Shown here: positions 33,748-42,202 of the stretch, piece after piece | Numbering within the stretch: position 1 is the first letter of the stretch | How the letters are laid out: the number at the start of each line of letters is the position of its first letter | DNA from: Acetivibrio thermocellus ATCC 27405 | Lineage (GTDB): Bacteria; Bacillota; Clostridia; Acetivibrionales; Acetivibrionaceae | Assembly (NCBI RefSeq): GCF_000015865.1 | Contig: NC_009012.1 | Coordinates: forward strand, 3,713,081-3,777,080 | DNA length: 64,000 bases | Direction: 5' to 3' | Translations under genes and position numbers: made by a program | Notes under the pieces: model-generated | What the model saw: the letters and a program-made list of their open reading frames with translations, nothing else | Told to the model about the DNA's origin: nothing | Databases searched by the model: none

Positions 33748-36181
33748 GATTGTGAATATTCTGATACTTTTGGTTCTTTTAATCAGTTTTAATTTGGAGA
33801 CAGTCAATGTGTTTGCCGGTCCAAATGATATTATAATTACAAAGGTAGTGCAAAAAGAGGAGAATGTTTCAGCCGGTAAAAGTTTTAAACTCGAGGTTTA
33901 CTATAAAAATGTGTTGGGTGTACCTTTGAAAGATGTTTATATTTCCGTAGATAAAAGTTCTTCTTTTTATATTGATAATGATCATTATCAAACCGAGTAC
34001 CTGAAAGACATGGCTGTTGGGGACGGAGAAGAACCTATAATATTATATCTGGTCTATAAAGGTACAGGAAACGAATTAACTTTGATATTTGATTATTTAA
34101 AAGAAGGTGCAACCGATCGAGAACAACTTTCACAAACCCTGTTTCTTAGCGTTAAAAAAGAAAAAGAACAAACTTCCGGTGGTTCACAAACCAACACGGC
34201 CGAATACAAGCCGAATTTCAGAATTGTGGGAAAGATAAGCAGCAAACAGGAAGGAAAAAATGTTTCTGTTGAATTTCCCATTAAAAATGTGTCCAATTTT
34301 ACCGCCAAAGACATTCAAATAACCATGTCAGCCGATTCGGCGGACTCACCTTTTTCGGCGCCGATGGGGCATCTTTCCGTATCCGTTGACGAGATTAAAC
34401 CCGATGCCGAAAAAAAGATAAAGCTTGACCTTGCTGTAAAACCGAATACCAAAAGCGGTATATATCCCTTGAAACTTGAGTTTAAATACGGCAATTTGTA
34501 TGGTGATTCATTCTCTTCATCGGAAGTTATATATGTTGACATTGAAAACAATGATAAAAGCCCAAGCCTCATTTTAAAAGGTGTGGAAATGCTTCCCCAA
34601 AAACCTGCACCGGGGGACAGGTTCAGTGCTTCCATAGAACTTGAAAACCTCGGAACTCTTGGAGCAAAAGACGTAAAGGTCACCTTGAAGGGATTAACGG
34701 TTGACGGGATTTATTCTGAGCTTGTGGGAGTCAATTATTTGAAAACCATTGAGGGAGGCAGGACGGGCAAGCTGAATTTCAGCCTTGTTGCGTCCAATAA
34801 AATAAATGTTCAAAGTTTTCCGCTTGAAATAGCCGTTGACTATAAAGACGAATTTGGCAATTCATATGCCGAAAGCTTTATATATTATGTGCCCATAAAG
34901 CAAAAAAGCGAAGGAAAAGCTTCATTGAAGATTGACAACATTACTTCTCCGGCGACAGTTGTTGCACCGGATGAGGATTTTAAAGTTGGCTTTGATATTG
35001 TGAATGACGGAACAAAAGAACTTTCCGACTTAAAGGTGTCGGTAACGGCTGAAAACGGCATTATCTGCAAATCACAAAGCATAACTGTTGTTGATTCCTT
35101 GAAAGTTGGGGAAAAGAAAAGCTTTGAGTTTCTTTTCACTGCCTTGACCGATGCAGTCACTAAAAACTACCCTATTGCCATAAATGTGGAATACGATGAT
35201 GAAGGTTCTTCGGGAGGAACAAAAGAAAAGCGGACTGTTACACAATATGTTGGAGTTTATGTTGAAAATCCAAAGGAAGAGGAGAAAAAAGAAAATACTT
35301 CCACTCCGAGGCTTATAATTGACCGGTACAGTATATCCACGGGGCAGGCGATAGCGGGAAAGAGCTTTGAAATTGAGCTTGGCATATTGAACACCCATAA
35401 AAATATGAATGTTGAAAATATTGCTGTTTCTTTCCTTGCGGATGAAGGAGTGTTTTTGCCGGCGGCGGAAAGCGGCAGCACCATATTCATTGACCAAATA
35501 AAAGCCGGAGAAAGAGTTGTTAAAAAGATGACTTTTGCGACCAAATATGATGCTGTGCCAAAGAGTTATTTGCTCAATATAAACTTTGAATACGAAGACG
35601 AACAGAACAAGGCATATACCTTGAAAGAAAGCATCAGCATACCTGTTATTCAGGAACAGAGGCTTGAGATAAGTGAAATACAGACGGGAATGGATGCAGT
35701 TGTGGGACAGCCGGTTTCTGTAAATTTGAATTTTTATAACATGGGCAAGTCAACATTGAACAATCTTATGGTAAGGTGCAAGGGAGATTTTGAGCTGCAG
35801 CCCAGTTCAGAATATTTTGCGGGTAATTTTGAACCCGGCAGAAGCGACTATTATGAAGCATATATTGTACCCAACAAGGAAGGACAGGTAAAGGGAAGCA
35901 TTATTTTCACATTTGAAGATAACAACGGCGAGGTTAAAGAGATTGAGAAAGAGTTCGAGATTTTTGTCCAGGGTCAGCCTTCAGTAATGAAAGGTGATGT
36001 TACGATAGTGGAGCCCGGCATGGCGGAAGCGGGAATGAAGTTTGGAAAAGCAGGTTTTCCCGTGCGCAGACTGTTAATCCTTGCAGGTGTTTCAGTGCCG
36101 GTGATAGCAGGTGTTGTGGTTCTCATAATAATTCTGGCAAAAAGAAAGAAAGCGAGAGCTGATTTGTATGAGAATATCTGA
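33734..36181 (+). CDS. Large extracellular CARDB-like repeat protein with C-terminal membrane anchor
   Basis: The protein has about 815 residues. A signal peptide (about 1-28, ending near VNVFAG) is followed by some six or seven beta-sandwich segments of CARDB/NPCBM-associated or COG1361 S-layer type. Each has an adhesion-like pattern such as VSFPIKNVSNFTAKDIQI, ASIELENLGTLGAKDVKV or VGFDIVNDGTKELSDLKV. A membrane helix near residues 785-806 and a basic tail end it. It overlaps the ATPase by 14 bp and the permease by 14 bp, so all three are made together. It occupies the place of the periplasmic adaptor (MacA) of MacAB systems, and may present or capture the substrate outside the cell. Confidence 0.8.
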   Translation: MSKIKIVNILILLVLLISFNLETVNVFAGPNDIIITKVVQKEENVSAGKSFKLEVYYKNVLGVPLKDVYISVDKSSSFYIDNDHYQTEYLKDMAVGDGEEPIILYLVYKGTGNELTLIFDYLKEGATDREQLSQTLFLSVKKEKEQTSGGSQTNTAEYKPNFRIVGKISSKQEGKNVSVEFPIKNVSNFTAKDIQITMSADSADSPFSAPMGHLSVSVDEIKPDAEKKIKLDLAVKPNTKSGIYPLKLEFKYGNLYGDSFSSSEVIYVDIENNDKSPSLILKGVEMLPQKPAPGDRFSASIELENLGTLGAKDVKVTLKGLTVDGIYSELVGVNYLKTIEGGRTGKLNFSLVASNKINVQSFPLEIAVDYKDEFGNSYAESFIYYVPIKQKSEGKASLKIDNITSPATVVAPDEDFKVGFDIVNDGTKELSDLKVSVTAENGIICKSQSITVVDSLKVGEKKSFEFLFTALTDAVTKNYPIAINVEYDDEGSSGGTKEKRTVTQYVGVYVENPKEEEKKENTSTPRLIIDRYSISTGQAIAGKSFEIELGILNTHKNMNVENIAVSFLADEGVFLPAAESGSTIFIDQIKAGERVVKKMTFATKYDAVPKSYLLNINFEYEDEQNKAYTLKESISIPVIQEQRLEISEIQTGMDAVVGQPVSVNLNFYNMGKSTLNNLMVRCKGDFELQPSSEYFAGNFEPGRSDYYEAYIVPNKEGQVKGSIIFTFEDNNGEVKEIEKEFEIFVQGQPSVMKGDVTIVEPGMAEAGMKFGKAGFPVRRLLILAGVSVPVIAGVVVLIIILAKRKKARADLYENI

Positions 36182-37583
36182 CATATTGGGAATGACGTTT
36201 AAAAACCTGATGAGAAGAAAAATCAGAACTCTGTTGACCCTCACAGGTGTGTTGATTGGGACGACGTCCATTGCTGTAATGATGTCAATAGGGGTCGGGA
36301 TGGACAGAGCCTTTGAAAGCCAGTTCAGCAGGATGGGAAGTCTGAATACTATAACTGTCACCGGTTATTATTACTCGGATGGAGGCAGTGATTATTATTA
36401 CTCGGTGAGTGGCGGCACTGGGAATCAAAAAAGACTTGACGACAAGGCAGTCAGGGATTTTGAACAGATTGAAGGAGTCGAAGCTGTTATGCCGCAGCTT
36501 AGGGCATATCTCAAGTTTGTATCGGGAAGGTATGTGGCTGGTGTGAATGTTGTCGGAGTTGACCCGTCAAAAATGAGGATATTTGGATTTGAGGTGTCCG
36601 AGGGAAGGCTTTTAAATGAAGATGACAAAGGAGCAATTGTTTTTGGAAGTCAGGTGCCTTACCATTTTTACAATCCCAGGGCCGTCGGAAGAAACAGGGT
36701 ATTTATAATAGGAGGAAAAAATAGTGAAGACCCTCCTGTAAATGTGTTCGAAGACAGACTTATTATGACTTTTGACTATTTTTACGGGGAAAGCCATGCA
36801 AATCAGCAGGGAAGTATCAGAAGAAAGACCTACAAGGTTCAGGGAGTGGGAATTCTCAAAGAAAGCGGAGAATACAACTATTCCGCTTTTATCAACATAG
36901 ATTACCTGAAAAAGCTTATGCAGGAAAATGAAAGGGAGGAAAAGAGAATAGCCGCATCTTTGGCGGCAGGCAATGAAGGCAGTGTTGGTTATTATAACGC
37001 ATCTTACAGCAGCAATAGGCTGTCTTCCCAGAATCCAACCTATGAGACGGTATTGGTAAAAGTTGCCGACGTAAACAAGGTTGAAGAGGTGGAAAACAAG
37101 ATAAAAGAAATGGGATTTGGTGCTTACAGTCTTGCAGATGCAAGGAACGAGATGAAGAAGACGATGGCTGTGGTTCAGGCTATTTTGGGAGCCATAGGAG
37201 CTATTTCTCTTCTTGTCGCATCTTTGGGAATAACCAACACAATGTATATGTCCATATATGAAAGAACCAAGGAAATTGGCATATTCAAGGTTTTGGGCTG
37301 CTACCTTAAAGACATCAGGGGAATGTTTCTCCTTGAGGCCGCTTTGATAGGCTTTTTCGGAGGGACCATCGGAATAGGTTTCAGCTATGCAATTTCTGCA
37401 ATTATCAATGCCATTGTTGCAGGAGCTGTACCTAATATGGAGGGAGCGTCAATATCAGTGATACCGCTGTGGCTGGCATTGGCAGCATTGGCAGTGGCAG
37501 TGCTTGTAGGCCTTCTTGCAGGATATTTCCCTTCCAAACGGGCTATGAGGCTTAGCGCATTGGATGCAATAAGGAATGAATAA
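36168..37583 (+). CDS. MacB/FtsX-family ABC permease
   Basis: The 471-residue permease has the MacB plan: an N-terminal membrane helix (TLLTLTGVLIGTTSIAVMMSIG), a large extracellular MacB_PCD-type domain of about 270 residues, then three helices. SLGITNTMYMSIYERTKEIGIFK is the coupling segment characteristic of the FtsX family. Such mechanotransmission permeases usually move or act on material outside the membrane. The extracellular domain begins with Tyr/Gly/Ser-rich sequence (YYYSDGGSDYYYSVSGG), which is unusual. ATG 36168 overlaps the preceding gene. Confidence 0.9.
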   Translation: MRISDILGMTFKNLMRRKIRTLLTLTGVLIGTTSIAVMMSIGVGMDRAFESQFSRMGSLNTITVTGYYYSDGGSDYYYSVSGGTGNQKRLDDKAVRDFEQIEGVEAVMPQLRAYLKFVSGRYVAGVNVVGVDPSKMRIFGFEVSEGRLLNEDDKGAIVFGSQVPYHFYNPRAVGRNRVFIIGGKNSEDPPVNVFEDRLIMTFDYFYGESHANQQGSIRRKTYKVQGVGILKESGEYNYSAFINIDYLKKLMQENEREEKRIAASLAAGNEGSVGYYNASYSSNRLSSQNPTYETVLVKVADVNKVEEVENKIKEMGFGAYSLADARNEMKKTMAVVQAILGAIGAISLLVASLGITNTMYMSIYERTKEIGIFKVLGCYLKDIRGMFLLEAALIGFFGGTIGIGFSYAISAIINAIVAGAVPNMEGASISVIPLWLALAALAVAVLVGLLAGYFPSKRAMRLSALDAIRNE

Positions 37584-37636
37584 TTGTGCCTCAGCGTTAA
37601 AAAAGATATACTCTTTTTTGAAAAAAGTATGCTGTT

Positions 37637-37682
37637 TAAAAAAAGAAATGCTGTTTGTGAAAGCAAACAGCATTTCTTTTTT
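37637..37682. terminator. Strong bidirectional terminator between the MacB operon and tRNA-Val
   Basis: AAAAGAAATGCTGTTTG (37641-37657) pairs with CAAACAGCATTTCTTTT (37664-37680) over a 6-nt loop, with A- and T-runs on its two sides. It ends where the tRNA 3' CCA begins, so it serves both the MacB operon and the minus-strand tRNA. Confidence 0.9.
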
Positions 37683-37758
37683 GGTGGGCGATAATGGACT
37701 CGAACCATCGACCCCCACGATGTCAACGTGGTACTCTAACCAGCTGAGCTAATCGCCC
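37682..37758 (-). tRNA. tRNA-Val (anticodon GAC), CCA encoded
   Basis: Read on the minus strand, the acceptor stem is GGGCGAT/ATCGCCC. The D arm begins GCTCAGCTGG, the anticodon stem is CCACG/CGTGG around loop TTGACAT, and the T arm contains GGTTCGAGTCC. The anticodon GAC reads the valine codon GTC (and GTT by wobble). Discriminator A and CCA follow. The total is 77 nt. Confidence 0.95.
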
Positions 37759-37775
37759 ATATCCATACCACAATA

Positions 37776-37804
37776 ATTTTACAGCCAAAGATTTATTGTG
37801 TCAA
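37776..37804 (-). promoter_or_regulatory. Promoter of tRNA-Val
   Basis: On the minus strand TTGACA (37804-37799), a 17-bp spacer and TAAAAT (37781-37776) lie 17 bp upstream of the tRNA 5' end, the expected place and strength for a stable-RNA promoter. Confidence 0.85.
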
Positions 37805-37973
37805 GAGCAATTGAAAAAAATAATGGAGTATATAAATACCATTTTGTATTTTTTAATAATAAGGCTTTTTTACACTTAAATTTATAGATAAAACTTTAAT
37901 AAAAACCGGACTGGATTAATATATTTACAAAGAAGTGATTTTGTTAATTTCATATGGAAAGTGGCGAACAACA

Positions 37974-38972
37974 ATGTGGATAAATTTGATTCAAATACTT
38001 ATGTCCCTTGCCCTGATTTTAATAAGCTGCGAATTTTTTACAAACGGTATTGAGTGGCTGGGAAGAAAGATCGGTGTTGGAGACGGTGTTGTAGGAAGTA
38101 TATTTTCGGCCGTAGGCACATGCCTTCCGGAAACAATGATCCCGATTATTGCAATACTATTTTTGGGAGAGGATAAAAAGTCAGTGGATGTGGGAGTGGG
38201 CGCTATTCTGGGAGCTCCCTTTATGCTGAGTACCCTTGCATTATTTGTGGTTGGTGTGGGTGTTGTTTTGTTCAGGTCAAGAAGGGGAAGTATGGCATTG
38301 AATGTCAACAGCGACATTGTAAGCCGGGACATCAGTTTTTTTATTGTGGCTTACAGTGTGGGAGTGACAACCGCCTTTATAAATATCCGATTCATAAGGG
38401 TAATTGTTTCTGCGTTTCTTGTGGCAACGTACATTTATTATATTATTTTGACGGTAAGGCGAGACAGTGTGAACCATGGATATTTGGATAAACTTTATCT
38501 GACAAAAATTCTGGGTTTTAAAAACAATGTGCCGGATATTTTACTTCAGATTGGAATTGCCCTTGCGGGCATAATTTTCGGGGCCAATGTTTTTGTGACA
38601 AACATGGAAACAGTTTCGGAGTATATAGGTATTACCCCTCTTATCCTGTCTTTGATAGTGACACCTATAGTAACGGAGCTTCCGGAGAAGTTCAACAGCA
38701 TTATCTGGATAGCCAGAAAAAAAGACACTTTGGCTTTGGGAAATATAACGGGGGCAATGGTGTTTCAGAGCTGCATACCGGTGTCAATCGGAATTCTTGC
38801 AACACCATGGAGGCTAAGCTCCCATATTATAGTGAGTTCTGTAATGGCCACTTTGTCCGCAGCCACAGTATATTTTTGGATAGAAGACAAAGGAAAGCTC
38901 AACCTTGTTCCACTGTTTGCGGGCGGCGCATTTTATGCCCTCTTTATTGTCTCTCTGTTTATTAAAGGATAA
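37974..38972 (+). CDS. Sodium/calcium exchanger-like membrane protein (CaCA superfamily)
   Basis: The membrane protein has about 332 residues and some ten helices in two inverted halves. The alpha-repeats are VGSIFSAVGTCLPETMIPI in the first half and LIVTPIVTELPEKFNSIIW in the second. Each carries the conserved acidic residue and proline that bind the cation in Na+/Ca2+ exchangers. The ion is not certain. I prefer ATG 37974, which gives the normal family N-terminus; the frame opens at 37935. No strong ribosome site marks either. Confidence 0.8.
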   Translation: MWINLIQILMSLALILISCEFFTNGIEWLGRKIGVGDGVVGSIFSAVGTCLPETMIPIIAILFLGEDKKSVDVGVGAILGAPFMLSTLALFVVGVGVVLFRSRRGSMALNVNSDIVSRDISFFIVAYSVGVTTAFINIRFIRVIVSAFLVATYIYYIILTVRRDSVNHGYLDKLYLTKILGFKNNVPDILLQIGIALAGIIFGANVFVTNMETVSEYIGITPLILSLIVTPIVTELPEKFNSIIWIARKKDTLALGNITGAMVFQSCIPVSIGILATPWRLSSHIIVSSVMATLSAATVYFWIEDKGKLNLVPLFAGGAFYALFIVSLFIKG

Positions 38973-39050
38973 TTTCAAAAAGGATAAGCCGTTCAAACGG
39001 TTTGAAAAAATTGAAGGAAAAAGCCTGAAGGGCTCTTGCCGCCCCAACCG

Positions 39051-39440
39051 TCAGAAAATATTTTTCAAAGACAGGGACTCGTTTTCCGGAATATGCTTTA
39101 CAAACTGGCGCAGCACTGCAATTTCGGACATGGCCATGGAGGTGTTTTTGGTTTCAATATATTTCGAAATCCTCACAAGGGATGTGTCAATATTGTCTAT
39201 TTCTTCATGATCAAGAAAAACTGTCCATGCTTTTTCCATCTTGCCCCATTCTTCCTCGATGGCCTTGAGATTTTTTTCAGCCGATGTCCAGTCGGATTTG
39301 CTTATATTTTCTTCAATCACATTGATCCGTTCTTCAAGTGTTTTTGCATCTTTCGAAAAAACCGAGGATGTGTAAAGAGATACGCCTATTATTACGGCGC
39401 ACAAAAATGCAAGTCCGGTTAATACTTTTGCTGAATACAT
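39051..39440 (-). CDS. DUF4363-family protein
   Basis: This 129-residue protein has one N-terminal membrane helix (VLTGLAFLCAVIIGVSLYTS) and a helical extracellular part (ISKSDWTSAEKNLKAIEEEWGKMEKAW). It matches the DUF4363 family, which often lies beside DUF421 genes, as here. The function is not known. I start at ATG 39440, preceded by AAAGGAG; the gene begins 1 bp after the DUF421 stop. Confidence 0.8.
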   Translation of the reverse strand: MYSAKVLTGLAFLCAVIIGVSLYTSSVFSKDAKTLEERINVIEENISKSDWTSAEKNLKAIEEEWGKMEKAWTVFLDHEEIDNIDTSLVRISKYIETKNTSMAMSEIAVLRQFVKHIPENESLSLKNIF

Positions 39441-39441
39441 A

Positions 39442-40125
39442 TTAGTTATTTCTCCTTTCTTTAAGCTGATAATAGAGTTTGCCTTCAGAGTCAAGGCTTG
39501 CCAAAAGCACGTCCTTCGGATTGTTTATCCCGAATTTGGAAAGCGTGTCATTCAGCCAGTTTACATCAAGGTTGGCAAGTTTGAGGTTTTCGTGGCTTAT
39601 CTCGCCGTCAACAATAATGTCCAGGGACAAACCTTCATATTTTGTAGGTATATTGAGGTCCTCAGGGCTTACGGGCCTTTTTTGTGATTTGGGTATGACA
39701 CTGAGCTGCCCGTTGGTTTCCAAAAGTGCAAACTCAACATCGGCTATATTGTATATGTTTTTAATTCTAAGCTGCTCAAGCAGGTCGTTTACGGAGTACA
39801 TCTCTTTTCTGAGTTCCGCTTCGTTTATTTTGCCGTTTTGAATTAAAATACTGGGTCTGCCGCAGATTATGGCTCTGGCCCTGGTACTTTTCAGACCTAT
39901 AAAAGAAAAGGTTATCTGGGCGAATAACAGAGTAAGTATTGGAATTATGCCGTTTATCAAAGGTATTCTTTTATCCTGCATGGGCACTGCGGCAAGTTCC
40001 GATATCATTATTGCAATAACCAGCTCAAAGGGCTGAAGCTGTCCAATCTGGCGTTTGCCCATAATTCTCATGATAATTACTACAAGTATATAAAGTATCA
40101 AAGTTCTTACGACAATTATTAACAC
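39442..40125 (-). CDS. DUF421 membrane protein (YetF/YrbG-like)
   Basis: The 227-residue protein has three N-terminal membrane helices (MRIMGKRQIGQLQPFELVIAI is the family mark) and a cytosolic alpha/beta part with GRPSILIQNGKINEAELRK. Members such as YetF are found in spore formers; the biochemical role is unknown. The start is GTG 40125 with AAAGGATG upstream. It is transcribed together with DUF4363, and its stop is adjacent to that gene's start. Confidence 0.87.
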   Translation of the reverse strand: MLIIVVRTLILYILVVIIMRIMGKRQIGQLQPFELVIAIMISELAAVPMQDKRIPLINGIIPILTLLFAQITFSFIGLKSTRARAIICGRPSILIQNGKINEAELRKEMYSVNDLLEQLRIKNIYNIADVEFALLETNGQLSVIPKSQKRPVSPEDLNIPTKYEGLSLDIIVDGEISHENLKLANLDVNWLNDTLSKFGINNPKDVLLASLDSEGKLYYQLKERRNN

Positions 40126-40283
40126 AGTATCATCCTTTCATTTTGCTGTCATTGTTCTTGATGCTTATTATATAGGATTTCTTTTTTTGAAAACTCTATT
40201 CTATACAGAAATTTGCCAAAATGACCGACATTTCGGAGGAGTTAAAGACATTTCTTCCTTGCAAACCTAGACAGTAAAATATA

Positions 40284-40315
40284 AAAATAGCAGGAGAAAA
40301 TCTCCTGCTATTTTT
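40284..40315. terminator. Terminator of the SASP gene
   Basis: AAAAATAGCAGGAGA (40284-40297 region) pairs with TCTCCTGCTATTTTT ending at 40315; 4-nt loop, A/T runs on both sides. It lies just after the minus-strand SASP stop. Confidence 0.88.
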
Positions 40316-40330
40316 ATATTTTCAAGTTAG

Positions 40331-40540
40331 TTACCTGGAAGTATCGCCTAAACGTTCTGAAGGATAGCTGTTTCCGGTATAGGACTGGAATACTTTCTTA
40401 ACGATGTTTCCACCTATTTTACCTGCTTCCCTTGCAGTTAAGTCTCCGTTGTAACCCTGCTTTAAGTTAACTCCTACTTCCTTGGCTATTTCATACTTCA
40501 TGTTTTCGAATTGAGTTTTGCTTCTGCTGTTCTTAGCCAT
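40331..40540 (-). CDS. Alpha/beta-type small acid-soluble spore protein
   Basis: The 69-residue protein carries both SASP signatures. MKYEIAKEVGV contains the site cut by the germination protease GPR, and AREAGKIGGNIVKKVF is the DNA-binding half. These proteins coat spore DNA and protect it from UV and heat. Start ATG 40540 has a perfect GGAGGTGAT site; the longer frame to 40609 is not used. Upstream, CATAATA near 40580 resembles a forespore sigma-factor -10 box, but its partner is weak. Confidence 0.95.
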   Translation of the reverse strand: MAKNSRSKTQFENMKYEIAKEVGVNLKQGYNGDLTAREAGKIGGNIVKKVFQSYTGNSYPSERLGDTSR

Positions 40541-40630
40541 TGCTATCACCTCCTTAGTCTTATTTTTTCTAAAAATAAGACTATTATGAGTAGAAAGTTT
40601 TACTAACATTTTATTGGTGTTACGTTAACT

Positions 40631-41896
40631 TTATTTTTGCTTCGTTCCGATTTTTTTATGCCTTTTGAGTATTATTTTTTTGTTGTGCGACATCGATATT
40701 CTTTTGTGTAATTCCCAAAATCTAGGGAAATCGCCGGAAAACAAATCTTCAGGGAAGCAGGGTTCCTCTTGTTTATCTATGCTTAAAAGGAAGCTTACGA
40801 TTTCTTTTGCAACATTTGGATTTAAAAACTCTTTTTGAGACTGTTTTATTCTGTTCAGTTTTTCACCGTTGTTTTCAAGAAGTTCGTTGACTGTATGCCT
40901 TAATTTTCTGACGTCTTTGCATACAACACCAAGATTGTACTTTTGCATGTAGGCGGGATTGCCTTCTTCCTGACCGGGGAGATTGCCTGTGATAATAAGG
41001 GGAACATTGCAGGCAACTGCTTCCATCATGACATTCGGGCTGCCCCTGGTGAAAGCAATATCGGAGGATAGCATAAGATCTTGAATGTTTTCGGTAAAAC
41101 CGTATATTTCAACCCTGTCGCCGAATCGTTCCCCGATGGTGCGCTCGAGCCTTCTTTTTAAGAGTCTGTTACGGCCTGTGACTATTTTAACCCGGCAGTT
41201 GAAATTCTTAAGCAGTATCGATGCGATTCTGCTCATATTTCCGGAACCTTCGCCGCCGCTCATGATAAGGCATTCTAAAGGCCTGTCGCCGGTGTATTTT
41301 TTAATGTTCTGCGTATTGTTTTCGCCGTTTTTTTCAAGATGTTTCAAAAACTTCTGCCTTACCGGAAATCCCGTTTCAATAAGCTTTGATTCCGAAACCC
41401 CGAACTCAAGGCATTTAAACTTTGATTCTTTTGAAGGGCATATGATATAGTCAGCCCTTGGATCCGCCCAGAGGGGAGTAATACTTACAATGTCTGCCAG
41501 CAGCGTTACAAAGGGAACTTTAATGTTATAGTCTTCGAGAATGTTCAGTACCGAACCGTTGAAGTTTGGATGCACCGACAGTATAAGATCCGGTTTGATA
41601 TTGCATATGAGTTTCAAAAAGTTATCTTTAATAGCAACTTCAGTAAAGTCGTTTAACAGACTGGGTTTTTTTAAAGATAATTCCCACACCAGTTTCCACA
41701 GTTCTTTTGCATTTCTTGTGACGGAACCGTAAAGTTTCCCGATTCTAAGGCCAAAATTTCCTGCCAGGGTAAAACCGTCAATCACATGGACATTGACGTC
41801 GGGATAATGGGAAAACTGTTCCAGCAGGGATTCGGTTATGCTCTTGTGGCCATGCCCCGTATTGTTCGAAGATAATATAAGAATATTCTTAATCAT
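40631..41896 (-). CDS. MGDG-synthase/UgtP-like glycosyltransferase (GT28 group)
   Basis: The 421-residue GT-B enzyme has the N-terminal acceptor motif ILSSNNTGHGHKSITESL of monogalactosyldiacylglycerol synthases. The C-terminal donor domain has IMSGGEGSGNMSRIAS and FTRGSPNVMMEAVACNVPLI, as in MurG and UgtP. It probably adds sugar to diacylglycerol, making membrane glycolipid. I start at ATG 41896 (GGAGG six bases upstream), 17 codons inside the longest frame. It is a single gene. Confidence 0.87.
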   Translation of the reverse strand: MIKNILILSSNNTGHGHKSITESLLEQFSHYPDVNVHVIDGFTLAGNFGLRIGKLYGSVTRNAKELWKLVWELSLKKPSLLNDFTEVAIKDNFLKLICNIKPDLILSVHPNFNGSVLNILEDYNIKVPFVTLLADIVSITPLWADPRADYIICPSKESKFKCLEFGVSESKLIETGFPVRQKFLKHLEKNGENNTQNIKKYTGDRPLECLIMSGGEGSGNMSRIASILLKNFNCRVKIVTGRNRLLKRRLERTIGERFGDRVEIYGFTENIQDLMLSSDIAFTRGSPNVMMEAVACNVPLIITGNLPGQEEGNPAYMQKYNLGVVCKDVRKLRHTVNELLENNGEKLNRIKQSQKEFLNPNVAKEIVSFLLSIDKQEEPCFPEDLFSGDFPRFWELHKRISMSHNKKIILKRHKKIGTKQK

Positions 41897-42130
41897 ATTG
41901 CCTCCTATATAATCAAAATTAGTTATTTTCAGGTTCAATTTTTTCACTAAGCTTTATTATATAACTTAATTTTTGCAAATTAAAGTGTTGAATATCAATA
42001 TATTATAAGATATTTTGTTTTTGTTATACTTTAGACTCGAAGTAATTTCGATTTTCTTATTTTTTAATCATGACAATACTTAATAAATTAGAAGGATAGT
42101 AATATTTATACATTTAAGTAAGAAATAACA

Positions 42131-42162
42131 ATAAAGCATCAGAAGATTTTATCCTCTGATGC
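42131..42162 (-). terminator. Terminator of the FapA gene
   Basis: GCATCAGA (42136-42143) pairs with TCTGATGC (42155-42162). On the minus strand TTTATTGTT follows. It lies 40 bp past the FapA stop. Confidence 0.75.
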
Positions 42163-42202
42163 CTGTTTATATTTTACATGTTAATTTTTAAAGGATAAAA
42201 GG

